Positions 25,674 to 32,968 of a stretch of DNA of 35,568 nucleotides are shown here, piece after piece (position 1 is the stretch's first letter; each line of letters starts with the position of its first letter). The translations under genes were made by a program, and so were the position numbers. Source of the stretch: Nitrospira sp. Its GTDB lineage: Bacteria; Nitrospirota; Nitrospiria; Nitrospirales; Nitrospiraceae. The notes below the pieces were generated by a model, which did not search any database, was not told where the DNA came from, and was given only the letters and a program-made list of their open reading frames with translations. Location of the stretch: positions 1-35,568 of the forward strand of contig JAOUGT010000010.1 of NCBI GenBank assembly GCA_029865485.1, written 5' to 3'.

Positions 25674-26608
25674 TGCTGCAACCAAAATTGAAATCTAAGG
25701 TCCGCTGTACGGATCACGATATCGGGGAAGTCACCCGAGTGGTGCTCGATCCCCTTTCCCATGAAATCAGCCACATCGTCGTCTCCATGAATGGCAGTGG
25801 GGAGCGACAGGTCACGATGACTCAGGTTCAGGATGTTACGGAAGACGCGGTGCAGTTGCGCGCGCCTTCTACGGAAATCCTGGCGTTGCCTCCCTTTAAA
25901 CGTGAAGACTATGTCACGACGCACGAAGTAGAGATCTCGCACCTCGAGGATAATATCCATGTGACGCCAGGCGAGATTCTGGTCCCTGTACCTGATCTGG
26001 AGAAGAGCGTCAAACGGCGTACGTTTTTCATGAACTTTACCCATGTCATTGGGTTCTTGATCGGCCTTCCTCTCGCCTATCCCATCCTCCGGTTTCTGAT
26101 GAAGCCCATGTATGCTGAGTTCGACAATGCATGGCTGAAGGTTGGGAACGTGAGCAAGATTAAGCAGGAGGATGTCGGGACTCAGTTTAAGTACAAGAAG
26201 CAAGTCAAAGAAGTGTACATGCCCGAGTATGAAGTTGAAAAGAATGTTTGGATCCTCCGAACGACTCCCGAGCTGCTGGAGAAGGTCTACCAGGGAAAAG
26301 ACGTCGAATTTCATGATGCGAAGGGAAAGGTCATCTGGACGAATAAGAAAGATGTTCCCTATATCGCATTTTCCGGGAAATGCCCCCATCTTGGATGTGG
26401 CTTCAAGTGGCGCCAGCATAAAACCCTTGGGCAAGTGTTTCTTTGCCCGTGCCACCTAAGTATCTATGATGCAGGAGGGAAAGTCCTTGATGGACCGGCT
26501 CCTCGCGGGTTGGATGCTTTGCCGCTGAAGATTTCTCCTTCCGGGGAGGTTGAGATTATTGATATGGAATTTAAGGCCGGGACTAAGTCTCAAGTTCGGA
26601 TTGTGTGA
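25673..26608 (+). CDS. Rieske iron-sulfur protein with N-terminal PRC-barrel-like domain
   Basis: This is the 2Fe-2S subunit of a quinol-cytochrome c oxidoreductase. The cluster boxes are CPHLGC (C237, H239, C242) and CPCHLSIYD (C258, C260, H261). The disulfide cysteines and the Ser263 and Tyr265 that hydrogen-bond to the cluster in high-potential Rieske proteins are kept. Leu262 replaces the usual Gly. A membrane helix lies at about 119-137. Ahead of it, residues 1-75 look like a PRC-barrel (VRCTDHDIGEVTRVVLDPLSHEISHIVV), which would be cytoplasmic. This is an unusual fusion for a Rieske subunit. The gene overlaps the upstream cytochrome gene and is followed by cytochrome b after 12 bases. 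Confidence 0.92.
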   Translation: MLQPKLKSKVRCTDHDIGEVTRVVLDPLSHEISHIVVSMNGSGERQVTMTQVQDVTEDAVQLRAPSTEILALPPFKREDYVTTHEVEISHLEDNIHVTPGEILVPVPDLEKSVKRRTFFMNFTHVIGFLIGLPLAYPILRFLMKPMYAEFDNAWLKVGNVSKIKQEDVGTQFKYKKQVKEVYMPEYEVEKNVWILRTTPELLEKVYQGKDVEFHDAKGKVIWTNKKDVPYIAFSGKCPHLGCGFKWRQHKTLGQVFLCPCHLSIYDAGGKVLDGPAPRGLDALPLKISPSGEVEIIDMEFKAGTKSQVRIV

Positions 26609-26620
26609 GCGCGTAGCATC

Positions 26621-27748
26621 ATGGATATGAAACATTCATCTCCCGCAGTGATCCCAGACCATCAACCCAGCACCAGTGAAAAGGTCCTGGCCTTTTTCGA
26701 TGAGCGGCTTGGGCTCAAGGAAATGCAGGCCAAGATGCTCAATGAGCCGATTCCTGGCGGCTCTCGCTGGGCCTACGTGTTCGGTTCTATCTTGTTGTTT
26801 ATCTTTGCGATGCAAGCGGTCACAGGCACCATGCTCATGTTTTACTACGTCCCGACCGCGGACCATGCCTACGATAGTACCCAGTACATTATTCATGAGG
26901 TCGATTACGGCTGGTTTTTACTGAGCTATCATTTCTGGGGTTCAAGCGCGATGGTGGTCTGTGTGTTCGCGCATATGTCCCAGGTCTTTCTCTGGGGCGC
27001 GTACAAGAAACCTCGAGAGCTTCTCTGGTTGGTCGGTCTGGCTCTATTTGGGATCGTTATTACATTCGGCTTTACCGGCTACCTCCTTCCCTGGGATCAA
27101 CGCGCATTCTGGGCGACGCTCGTGGGTGTTGAAATTTTAGATAAAACACCGATCATCGGGGATTTTATCGCGAGGTTCTTGAAGGGTGGAGCCAGTCCTG
27201 GGCAGATGACCTTGAGCCGCTTCTTTGTTCTGCACGTAATGATCCTCCCTGCGGCGTTGATGGCCTTGGCCGGGTTGCACATCTTCTTGTTCCGTGTGGC
27301 TGCACCTGCTGGGCCATTTAAAGGCACTACGGAGGAGATCAAGGCGAAAACCGACTATTTCTTCCCTCGTCAAATTTGGAAGGATATCGTCGGGATGGCT
27401 TTCGTCTTCGTCGGTCTTTGTGCCTTGGCCCTCTGGGAACCGGTTGTGTTGCTAGATAAGGCCACCCCGGATCCTGGAGAGTACCACCCGGAGCCGGAAT
27501 GGTACTTTCTATTCTATTTCCAGCTGTTGCGGCTGAAGCTCTTCGCCGGTCAGTTTGGCCAATTCATGGGTGCTGTGGCGTTACCGGTCATCTTTATGGG
27601 CTTGATGGTTGCACTTCCGTTTTTCGACAAGGATCCTGAGCGGAATATTTTCAAGCGGCCGATCGCACTGATTACCTGGATTGTGATCATGGTCGTCATT
27701 GCCCTATTCACGGTGGCGGCCGTCATTAATAGAGAGTTCCTGGACTAA
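26621..27748 (+). CDS. Cytochrome b of a bc-type complex (fused b6 + subunit IV form)
   Basis: This membrane subunit carries two haems b and the quinone sites of complex III. Haem ligands are H104 and H118 in helix B (13 residues between) and H205 and H220 in helix D (14 between). The 14-residue spacing in helix D is the b6 pattern. Other marks are GYLLPWDQ (153-160) and the Qo-site PEWY (292-295) in HPEPEWYFLFYFQ. The protein has 375 residues and about eight helices, so the b6 and subunit-IV parts are one chain. The first 45 residues form a cytoplasmic leader. It lies between the Rieske gene and an unknown membrane-protein gene. Confidence 0.95.
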   Translation: MDMKHSSPAVIPDHQPSTSEKVLAFFDERLGLKEMQAKMLNEPIPGGSRWAYVFGSILLFIFAMQAVTGTMLMFYYVPTADHAYDSTQYIIHEVDYGWFLLSYHFWGSSAMVVCVFAHMSQVFLWGAYKKPRELLWLVGLALFGIVITFGFTGYLLPWDQRAFWATLVGVEILDKTPIIGDFIARFLKGGASPGQMTLSRFFVLHVMILPAALMALAGLHIFLFRVAAPAGPFKGTTEEIKAKTDYFFPRQIWKDIVGMAFVFVGLCALALWEPVVLLDKATPDPGEYHPEPEWYFLFYFQLLRLKLFAGQFGQFMGAVALPVIFMGLMVALPFFDKDPERNIFKRPIALITWIVIMVVIALFTVAAVINREFLD

Positions 27749-27772
27749 CGACCATTCAAGCGAACTGAACAT

Positions 27773-28768
27773 ATGGCTGAAGAACGCGATTCAATATCCC
27801 CAACGAAGATCGGATTTGGCATCCTCTGGTCGGCCTGCTGGACCGGTATACCTATCAAGGCCGTGTTTGCCGTGATGGCGATGACCATGGGGCTCGTCCA
27901 TTTCGAGGGAAGATTTGGGTTGGCATTTCTCATGTTGCTCGCCAGCCCGGTGACTGTTTTTTCAGCCCCGGCGATTATGGCGATCTATGACACTCATTTT
28001 GGCGAGGGGATAGGCCTTCCGCTTATCTTTGGGGCCTCAATTCCTATTGATATCTGGGCGCTCGGTCTCGTCGGTCGAACCTTCTTTCTGGAGCGCCTTA
28101 AGAAAGAGCCGCCTCACGACGGGCTGGGATTTTCCATCTGGTGGAGGACTGCCCTTATTGGCACATTGATCATGCCGTTGCTCTGGGGCATCGTCAGTCG
28201 GGTAACGGACACGGCCATTAGTGCCTCGCATTCAATCGCGGATATGGAAGTTTTACGGCACATCTATGATACGGGATTGCCAGTTGCGGAGCGCATTGGC
28301 CTTGAGCTGACCGTATGGGGATCGATTTCTTCGGCTGTGCTCTTTATCCTGTCAGTGGTGGGTGTGTCGGTCCTTGGACAAGCCATTCGGCGTATTGCGG
28401 AGGATTGCCGTCCGGCTCCTGAAAACTATCAGGGGCTCGTGACCCGATGGGATCTGATGCGTGTGCCGAACGACCAAGGATTGCTATTGGCCTCGCTGGC
28501 CGGAGCCGGGGTGGTATTCTCGCTCGTGTTTTGGACTATCCTTCCCGTGACAACTCCTCATCCCCATGAATGTTGTACGAAACCTGAAGTTCATGCTGAG
28601 CCTATTTACAAACCGGGTGACGCGCTGAATAAGAACACCCAACGGCTTGCTGCGATGGCTGCACAAATTGAAGCCATGGAAAAGCAGAAACCTGAAACCA
28701 AAGGTCAAAAAGAGAAGGGCAAGGGGAAGCCGGCAGGGGCAGCCCCCTCTGACAATTCGAAACCGTAA
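27773..28768 (+). CDS. Six-helix membrane protein of unknown function in the bc cluster
   Basis: I do not recognise this 331-residue protein. It has about six hydrophobic segments (near 14-42, 48-70, 82-104, 125-145, 180-202 and 236-260). A HPHECC motif at 263-268 follows directly after the last helix, with another histidine at 274; this could bind metal. The last 50 residues are Lys/Gln/Gly/Pro-rich and probably disordered. It lies 24 bases after cytochrome b and 16 bases before the second CydA-like gene, so it is probably a subunit or assembly factor of the same complex. Confidence 0.7.
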   Translation: MAEERDSISPTKIGFGILWSACWTGIPIKAVFAVMAMTMGLVHFEGRFGLAFLMLLASPVTVFSAPAIMAIYDTHFGEGIGLPLIFGASIPIDIWALGLVGRTFFLERLKKEPPHDGLGFSIWWRTALIGTLIMPLLWGIVSRVTDTAISASHSIADMEVLRHIYDTGLPVAERIGLELTVWGSISSAVLFILSVVGVSVLGQAIRRIAEDCRPAPENYQGLVTRWDLMRVPNDQGLLLASLAGAGVVFSLVFWTILPVTTPHPHECCTKPEVHAEPIYKPGDALNKNTQRLAAMAAQIEAMEKQKPETKGQKEKGKGKPAGAAPSDNSKP

Positions 28769-28784
28769 CTTGCGAGGTGATGTG

Positions 28785-30641
28785 GTGAGTGCCATACAGG
28801 AGGTCGGAACGATTCAACGGGCTCTCCGGGCCATTCGTGGTCAAGGGCGATGGCTTGTCGGTCTCTTGTTGACGGTGGGTTGGTTCCTCCTTCCTTCCAT
28901 TGGCATTGCGGCTGAAGGCGCCAGTGCGGGGCCGACCGAGTATCGGGACATCCCTTACATCGGCAGTCGGAATCTTGTGTGGATCGTGGCTCAGCTCCAT
29001 CTCCTCCTCGCCGGTTTTGTTCTGGGCGTCCCAATTTTTGCATGGTTGTGCGAAGTCATCGCATGGCGAGGAGGCGAAAAGCGGTACGACAAGCTGGCCA
29101 AGGAGTTCACAAAGCTCCTGACATCGGCCTACGCCACGACTGCGTTGTTCGGTGGGATTCTGCTCTTCCTCCTGGTCGCATTCTATCCCAAGCTGATGAA
29201 TTATCTGACGGACGTCTTTTTTCCGTCGTTCCTTCTGTACTGTCTACTCTTCCTCCTCGAAACCGCGACGCTCTATCTGTATTGGTATGGCTGGGACGCG
29301 ATGCAACACGGTAACAAGAAGACGCTGCATGTATTCCTCGGCTTCCTGCTGAACTTCTTTGCCTTGTTTATCATGATCGTGCCGAATGCCTGGGCGACGT
29401 TCCAGTCGAGCCCGGTTGTGCTCTCGGAAGGAACGGCGTTTGAGCGGGCCTGGGCCGCAACGTGGAATCCAACATGGTGGCCGATCAATATTCACCGTTT
29501 GATCGCCAACGTCGTACTTGGCGGCTATATCTGTGGAGCGTACGCTGGCGTCAGGTATTTATCGGTGAAGAGTACCGAAGATCGGGAGCATTACGATTGG
29601 ATGGGCTATGTCGGCAACTTTATTGGGGTGTTTGGGCTCCTGGCTCTGCCGTTCGCCGGCTACTGGCTCATGCGGGAAATCTATCAGTACAACCAGCAGA
29701 TGGGGATTACCCTGATGGGTGGGTTCTTGTCGTGGCTCTTCATCATCCAGGCCATGCTGATCGGGGTCTTATTTCTTGGGTCGAACTATTACTTCTGGCT
29801 CGGAATTACCCACCGTATTCCAGGGTCGGAGGCGAAGTATCGACGGGCAATGTTAATGATGCTCGTCAGTCTCCTGCTCTGTCTTGCCGTGTGGATGACG
29901 CCGCACTCACTTGTCGCGAGTATCGAAGAGGCCCAAAAAATGGGTGGTGCGCACCATCCTCTGCTCGGAGTACTTGGCGTCATGTCGGCCAAGATGACGG
30001 TATCCAACCTCATGATCCTCATTACATTTATGAGTTTTGTGATGTATTGGCGGGCAGGAAAACAAGATACGGCAGGATGGGCGAAGCTGGGTAAGGCCGT
30101 GATGGGCGCCGTTCTGGTCGTGGCCAGCCTCGCTGTGATCGTCCTCGGTATATGGGGCTATTTTGTCCCGGCGATCGTTCGCATCAATTATTTCTCGACG
30201 TCCCAGGTGGCGATAGTCGGGTTTGTTATTTTGACCATCACCCCATTGACGGCATTATTACTCAAGAGTGCCAAGACGACGACGGAAATGGTCTGGGGCA
30301 GCATGCCTCCTCGCGCCGGCTATGCGCTCGTGCTCAACGCCGTCATGGTTATTTTGTTAATGACGCTGATGGGCTATGCCCGCTCTTCTTCCCGGGTCCA
30401 TTGGCATGTGTATGGAGTGATGCGTGATACGTCCCCCTATGCCTATTCACCGGCACTCGGCAGCGCCTCGTTGATTATGGCATTCTGCACGTTTTTCTTC
30501 TGCATCCTCGTGGCCTTTATCTTCTGGGTTGCGACGATGGGTGATAAATACAAAACTGCTGCAGGAACGGGAAAAGGCGAGCTGCCGCACGGCATTCCCG
30601 CCATGGCTGGTGGTGCGCCGGAGGAGCGTCAACAGGGGTAG
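28785..30641 (+). CDS. CydA-like (cytochrome bd subunit I-related) membrane protein 2
   Basis: This 618-residue protein has a hydrophobic signal or anchor (about 22-44) and about 14 helices. It shares with protein 1 the VWIVAQLH stretch (H72), the RYD-LAKE-TK loop, E159, H182 and H237 (NIHRLIANVVLGG), the EHYDWMG loop, and helix order. Like protein 1 it lacks a visible GRQPW quinol loop and a CydB partner. The two differ most after about residue 330, where protein 2 has an extra AHHPLLG segment. GAGGTGAT at 28774-28781, a long match to the ribosome anti-Shine-Dalgarno, fixes the GTG at 28785 as start. The frame is open upstream into the previous gene but that part is not coding. Confidence 0.78.
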   Translation: MSAIQEVGTIQRALRAIRGQGRWLVGLLLTVGWFLLPSIGIAAEGASAGPTEYRDIPYIGSRNLVWIVAQLHLLLAGFVLGVPIFAWLCEVIAWRGGEKRYDKLAKEFTKLLTSAYATTALFGGILLFLLVAFYPKLMNYLTDVFFPSFLLYCLLFLLETATLYLYWYGWDAMQHGNKKTLHVFLGFLLNFFALFIMIVPNAWATFQSSPVVLSEGTAFERAWAATWNPTWWPINIHRLIANVVLGGYICGAYAGVRYLSVKSTEDREHYDWMGYVGNFIGVFGLLALPFAGYWLMREIYQYNQQMGITLMGGFLSWLFIIQAMLIGVLFLGSNYYFWLGITHRIPGSEAKYRRAMLMMLVSLLLCLAVWMTPHSLVASIEEAQKMGGAHHPLLGVLGVMSAKMTVSNLMILITFMSFVMYWRAGKQDTAGWAKLGKAVMGAVLVVASLAVIVLGIWGYFVPAIVRINYFSTSQVAIVGFVILTITPLTALLLKSAKTTTEMVWGSMPPRAGYALVLNAVMVILLMTLMGYARSSSRVHWHVYGVMRDTSPYAYSPALGSASLIMAFCTFFFCILVAFIFWVATMGDKYKTAAGTGKGELPHGIPAMAGGAPEERQQG

Positions 30642-30733
30642 AGGCAAGCGAGTTTTGAGTTCTCAATTGTCATGGTTGAGTGAGAAGCAAAACATTCAAC
30701 CCTGGCCACTCAGTACTATAAATTAGAGGGCAT

Positions 30734-31357
30734 ATGAGTGAAGTTGCGCAACTACAGCTGATCGCACTGTCGATTGTGGGGGTCGGAATTCTGATCCTCC
30801 TCTTCATCAAGGCCGTCTTTGTTCGGGTGACCGGATTTGTCTTCATCGTTCTGGGGCTGTTTTCGTTGATGTCCCTGGCGGTTCCTCAGCTGGCCTCTCT
30901 GCCACCGGCGGAAGAGAAGATCGATATCAGCAGCATCAAAACTCCGACTGATATCGCGGCCATCGGACAGACGGTCTTCTTCAGCAAAGGGCAGTGTGCT
31001 CTGTGCCATTCCATCGGGCCAAGCGAATCCGCCCGATGCCCGGATTTGAAGGGAATTGGTGCCAAGTTAAGCAAGGATTTTCTCTATGAAAGCCTGACCG
31101 ATCCTCAGGCATTCGTGTATCAAGACTACCGCCATGGCGGCGTGCCGAAGGAATATCCGGCAACCATGCCTGCCATCAATAAGGATCCAATCGGGCTGTC
31201 GAAGAACGAGATTTTGGCGGTCATCGCCTTTCTGCAACAGATGAGCGGCGAACCTATTTCTGTCGCAGTCACAGAACTTGAAATACCGGGTAAAGCGCCG
31301 GCCGCTCCCGTGAAGGCAGCGCAAGCAGCACTCGTCGCCGACGCACACACGAATTAG
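30734..31357 (+). CDS. Membrane-anchored monohaem cytochrome c
   Basis: The protein has two N-terminal hydrophobic helices (about 8-28 and 32-55) and then a periplasmic cytochrome c domain. Its haem site CALCH is at 88-92. The methionine ligand is probably in YPATMPAIN. The C-terminus is Ala/Pro-rich. The length is 207 residues. The ATG at 30734 has AGAGGG at 30725-30730. It is the first of two anchored cytochromes nine bases apart, and likely an electron-transfer subunit of the complex. Confidence 0.88.
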   Translation: MSEVAQLQLIALSIVGVGILILLFIKAVFVRVTGFVFIVLGLFSLMSLAVPQLASLPPAEEKIDISSIKTPTDIAAIGQTVFFSKGQCALCHSIGPSESARCPDLKGIGAKLSKDFLYESLTDPQAFVYQDYRHGGVPKEYPATMPAINKDPIGLSKNEILAVIAFLQQMSGEPISVAVTELEIPGKAPAAPVKAAQAALVADAHTN

Positions 31358-31366
31358 GAGGACTGT

Positions 31367-32083
31367 ATGGGGGCATTAGGGAAGCCGATTATTCTCATGG
31401 TAGGCATGTATGCCTTTCTGAAATTTGTATTGCCCAATATCCCAGGCTCAGCCCCATTGCCTTCTAGCTTGATATTTCTCTATCTCCTCCTCACCGCCTC
31501 TGGGATCGTGATATTTGAAACGTTGAGTGGAGAATCGAAGGATGCCTTCTGGGGACCAATCCAACGGTTTCTGACCGGCGAGAACATCGGGGGGCTCCAA
31601 GCACTTCGTTACGGCGTCCTCATCCTCTTTCCGTTGCTGGTGGGGTGGCAAACCTATGGGAGTACGGCAGTGAGCGACCTTCCACCGACAGAAAGCCGAA
31701 CGATTCATCCGGCACCGCCTGGGGAATACACTGGTCTCTCAAATCCTGTTCCGAAAACCCCTGAGAACATTATGCAGGGGAAAGGCTTTTATGCCGCCTA
31801 TTGCTCGCCTTGTCATGGCGGAAACTTCGATGGAAAGGGACCGGCTGCTCGTGGCTATATTCCATCGCCTGCCAATTTTGCTGACCCCACGACGATCGCC
31901 ATGTTGCAGGAGAGCTATCTGTTCTGGCGGATTAAAAAAGGTGGGGTTGGCCTTCCCATTGAAGGAGCACCATGGAAGTCTGCGATGCCTCGATGGGAAG
32001 TTGAGTTACCTGACGAATGGATTTGGAAAATTATCATGGGCGAATACGACGGAGCCCATCAGTCCCCGCGAACCTGGGAATAG
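31367..32083 (+). CDS. Membrane-anchored monohaem cytochrome c
   Basis: Three hydrophobic segments in the first 100 residues precede a proline-rich linker and a cytochrome c domain with CSPCH at 146-150. The typical GxGxGPAARG turn (FDGKGPAARGYIP) follows, and the methionine ligand is probably in KSAMPRWE. The protein has 238 residues. AGGAGGACT directly upstream of the ATG is a strong ribosome site. It lies nine bases after the preceding cytochrome gene. The haem domain resembles the electron-shuttle type found in alternative respiratory complexes. Confidence 0.9.
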   Translation: MGALGKPIILMVGMYAFLKFVLPNIPGSAPLPSSLIFLYLLLTASGIVIFETLSGESKDAFWGPIQRFLTGENIGGLQALRYGVLILFPLLVGWQTYGSTAVSDLPPTESRTIHPAPPGEYTGLSNPVPKTPENIMQGKGFYAAYCSPCHGGNFDGKGPAARGYIPSPANFADPTTIAMLQESYLFWRIKKGGVGLPIEGAPWKSAMPRWEVELPDEWIWKIIMGEYDGAHQSPRTWE

Positions 32084-32134
32084 GGGCAAACAGAATGTGG
32101 ATGGACTTAGGTGTGTAGGGAGAATGAGGGCAGC

Positions 32135-32968
32135 ATGAAACCGGCGAATCAGATTATACGGCAGGTTCTGCGTGGTGGGGTCGGCGTGCTCACGGCAATG
32201 ATGCTTGGAGGGGGAACCCTCAGCTTTGCCCAGGAGAGTGTCTCAGTGAGAGCCACGCTGATGACCGGGGGGGTCCCCGTGGATGATCCGAACGCGGCGG
32301 CCTGGAGCAGTGCGCCGCCGGCGACGTTTCCAATGTCACCTCAAGTCCATTGGCAGAACCGTATTCAGGAAGTGACGGTGAAGGATGTGATTGTGCGAGC
32401 CCTCCATGACGGAAAGCAAATGGCCGTCCTGGTTGAATATACCGATCCTACTCAGGATCCGGACGATGCCGCCGCGCTTGAGTTTATGGTGGGTGATAAG
32501 AAGGCGCACTTTGCCCATGGCCAGCCGATGCTGCAGGTTGAAGGCGGACCGGTCAATATCTGGTTCTGGAAAAACAAGTCGGGCAAGGCCGTTGATATGA
32601 ATGCGAAGGGATTCGGGACCTTGAAGGCGCAAGAGCATCAGGATGTGAAAGCGAAGGGTGCCTATTCGAACGGAACGTGGAAAGTCGTGTTTTCACGGGA
32701 TTTGTCGACCGGGCATGCGGAAGAGGATGTACAAATCACACCTGGGCAATTCATCAGTATCGCCTTTGCGGTCTGGGATGGTCGAAAAGATGGCGCGGGA
32801 GACCTGGTTGAAAAGGGATCACAAAAGGCCGTTTCGTCCTGGTGGTATTTCAGAGCCGATGCCCCGCCGGATTATTCCGGCTATATGTATGCAGCGATTG
32901 CTGCGGCATTGGCCTTGGGGTTTCAGTTTGTCCTGATTCGAAAACTCAAGAAAGGGCAGTCAGCATGA
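32135..32968 (+). CDS. Ethylbenzene-dehydrogenase-gamma/NxrC-like haem b protein
   Basis: This exported protein resembles the haem-b-binding gamma subunits of type II DMSO-reductase family enzymes (EbdC, NarI-replacing NxrC). Family features are the start of the beta-sandwich (EVTVKDVIVRALHDGKQMAVLVEYTDPT, split here by function), NIWFWKNKSG, AFAVWDG and the KAVSSWWYF strand, whose Lys is a candidate haem ligand. It has a signal peptide (cut near LSFAQ) and a C-terminal membrane helix (about 250-270), giving 277 residues. The ATG at 32135 (GAGGG at 32126-32130) is preferred to an upstream GTG at 32111. It overlaps the next cytochrome gene (ATGA). No molybdenum catalytic subunit is visible nearby. 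Confidence 0.85.
   Translation: MKPANQIIRQVLRGGVGVLTAMMLGGGTLSFAQESVSVRATLMTGGVPVDDPNAAAWSSAPPATFPMSPQVHWQNRIQEVTVKDVIVRALHDGKQMAVLVEYTDPTQDPDDAAALEFMVGDKKAHFAHGQPMLQVEGGPVNIWFWKNKSGKAVDMNAKGFGTLKAQEHQDVKAKGAYSNGTWKVVFSRDLSTGHAEEDVQITPGQFISIAFAVWDGRKDGAGDLVEKGSQKAVSSWWYFRADAPPDYSGYMYAAIAAALALGFQFVLIRKLKKGQSA

Noticed and set aside
28647..28784. Upstream extension of CydA-like protein 2 into the previous gene
   Set aside because: The added stretch is Lys/Arg-rich shadow sequence, and GAGGTGAT just before the GTG at 28785 marks the real start.
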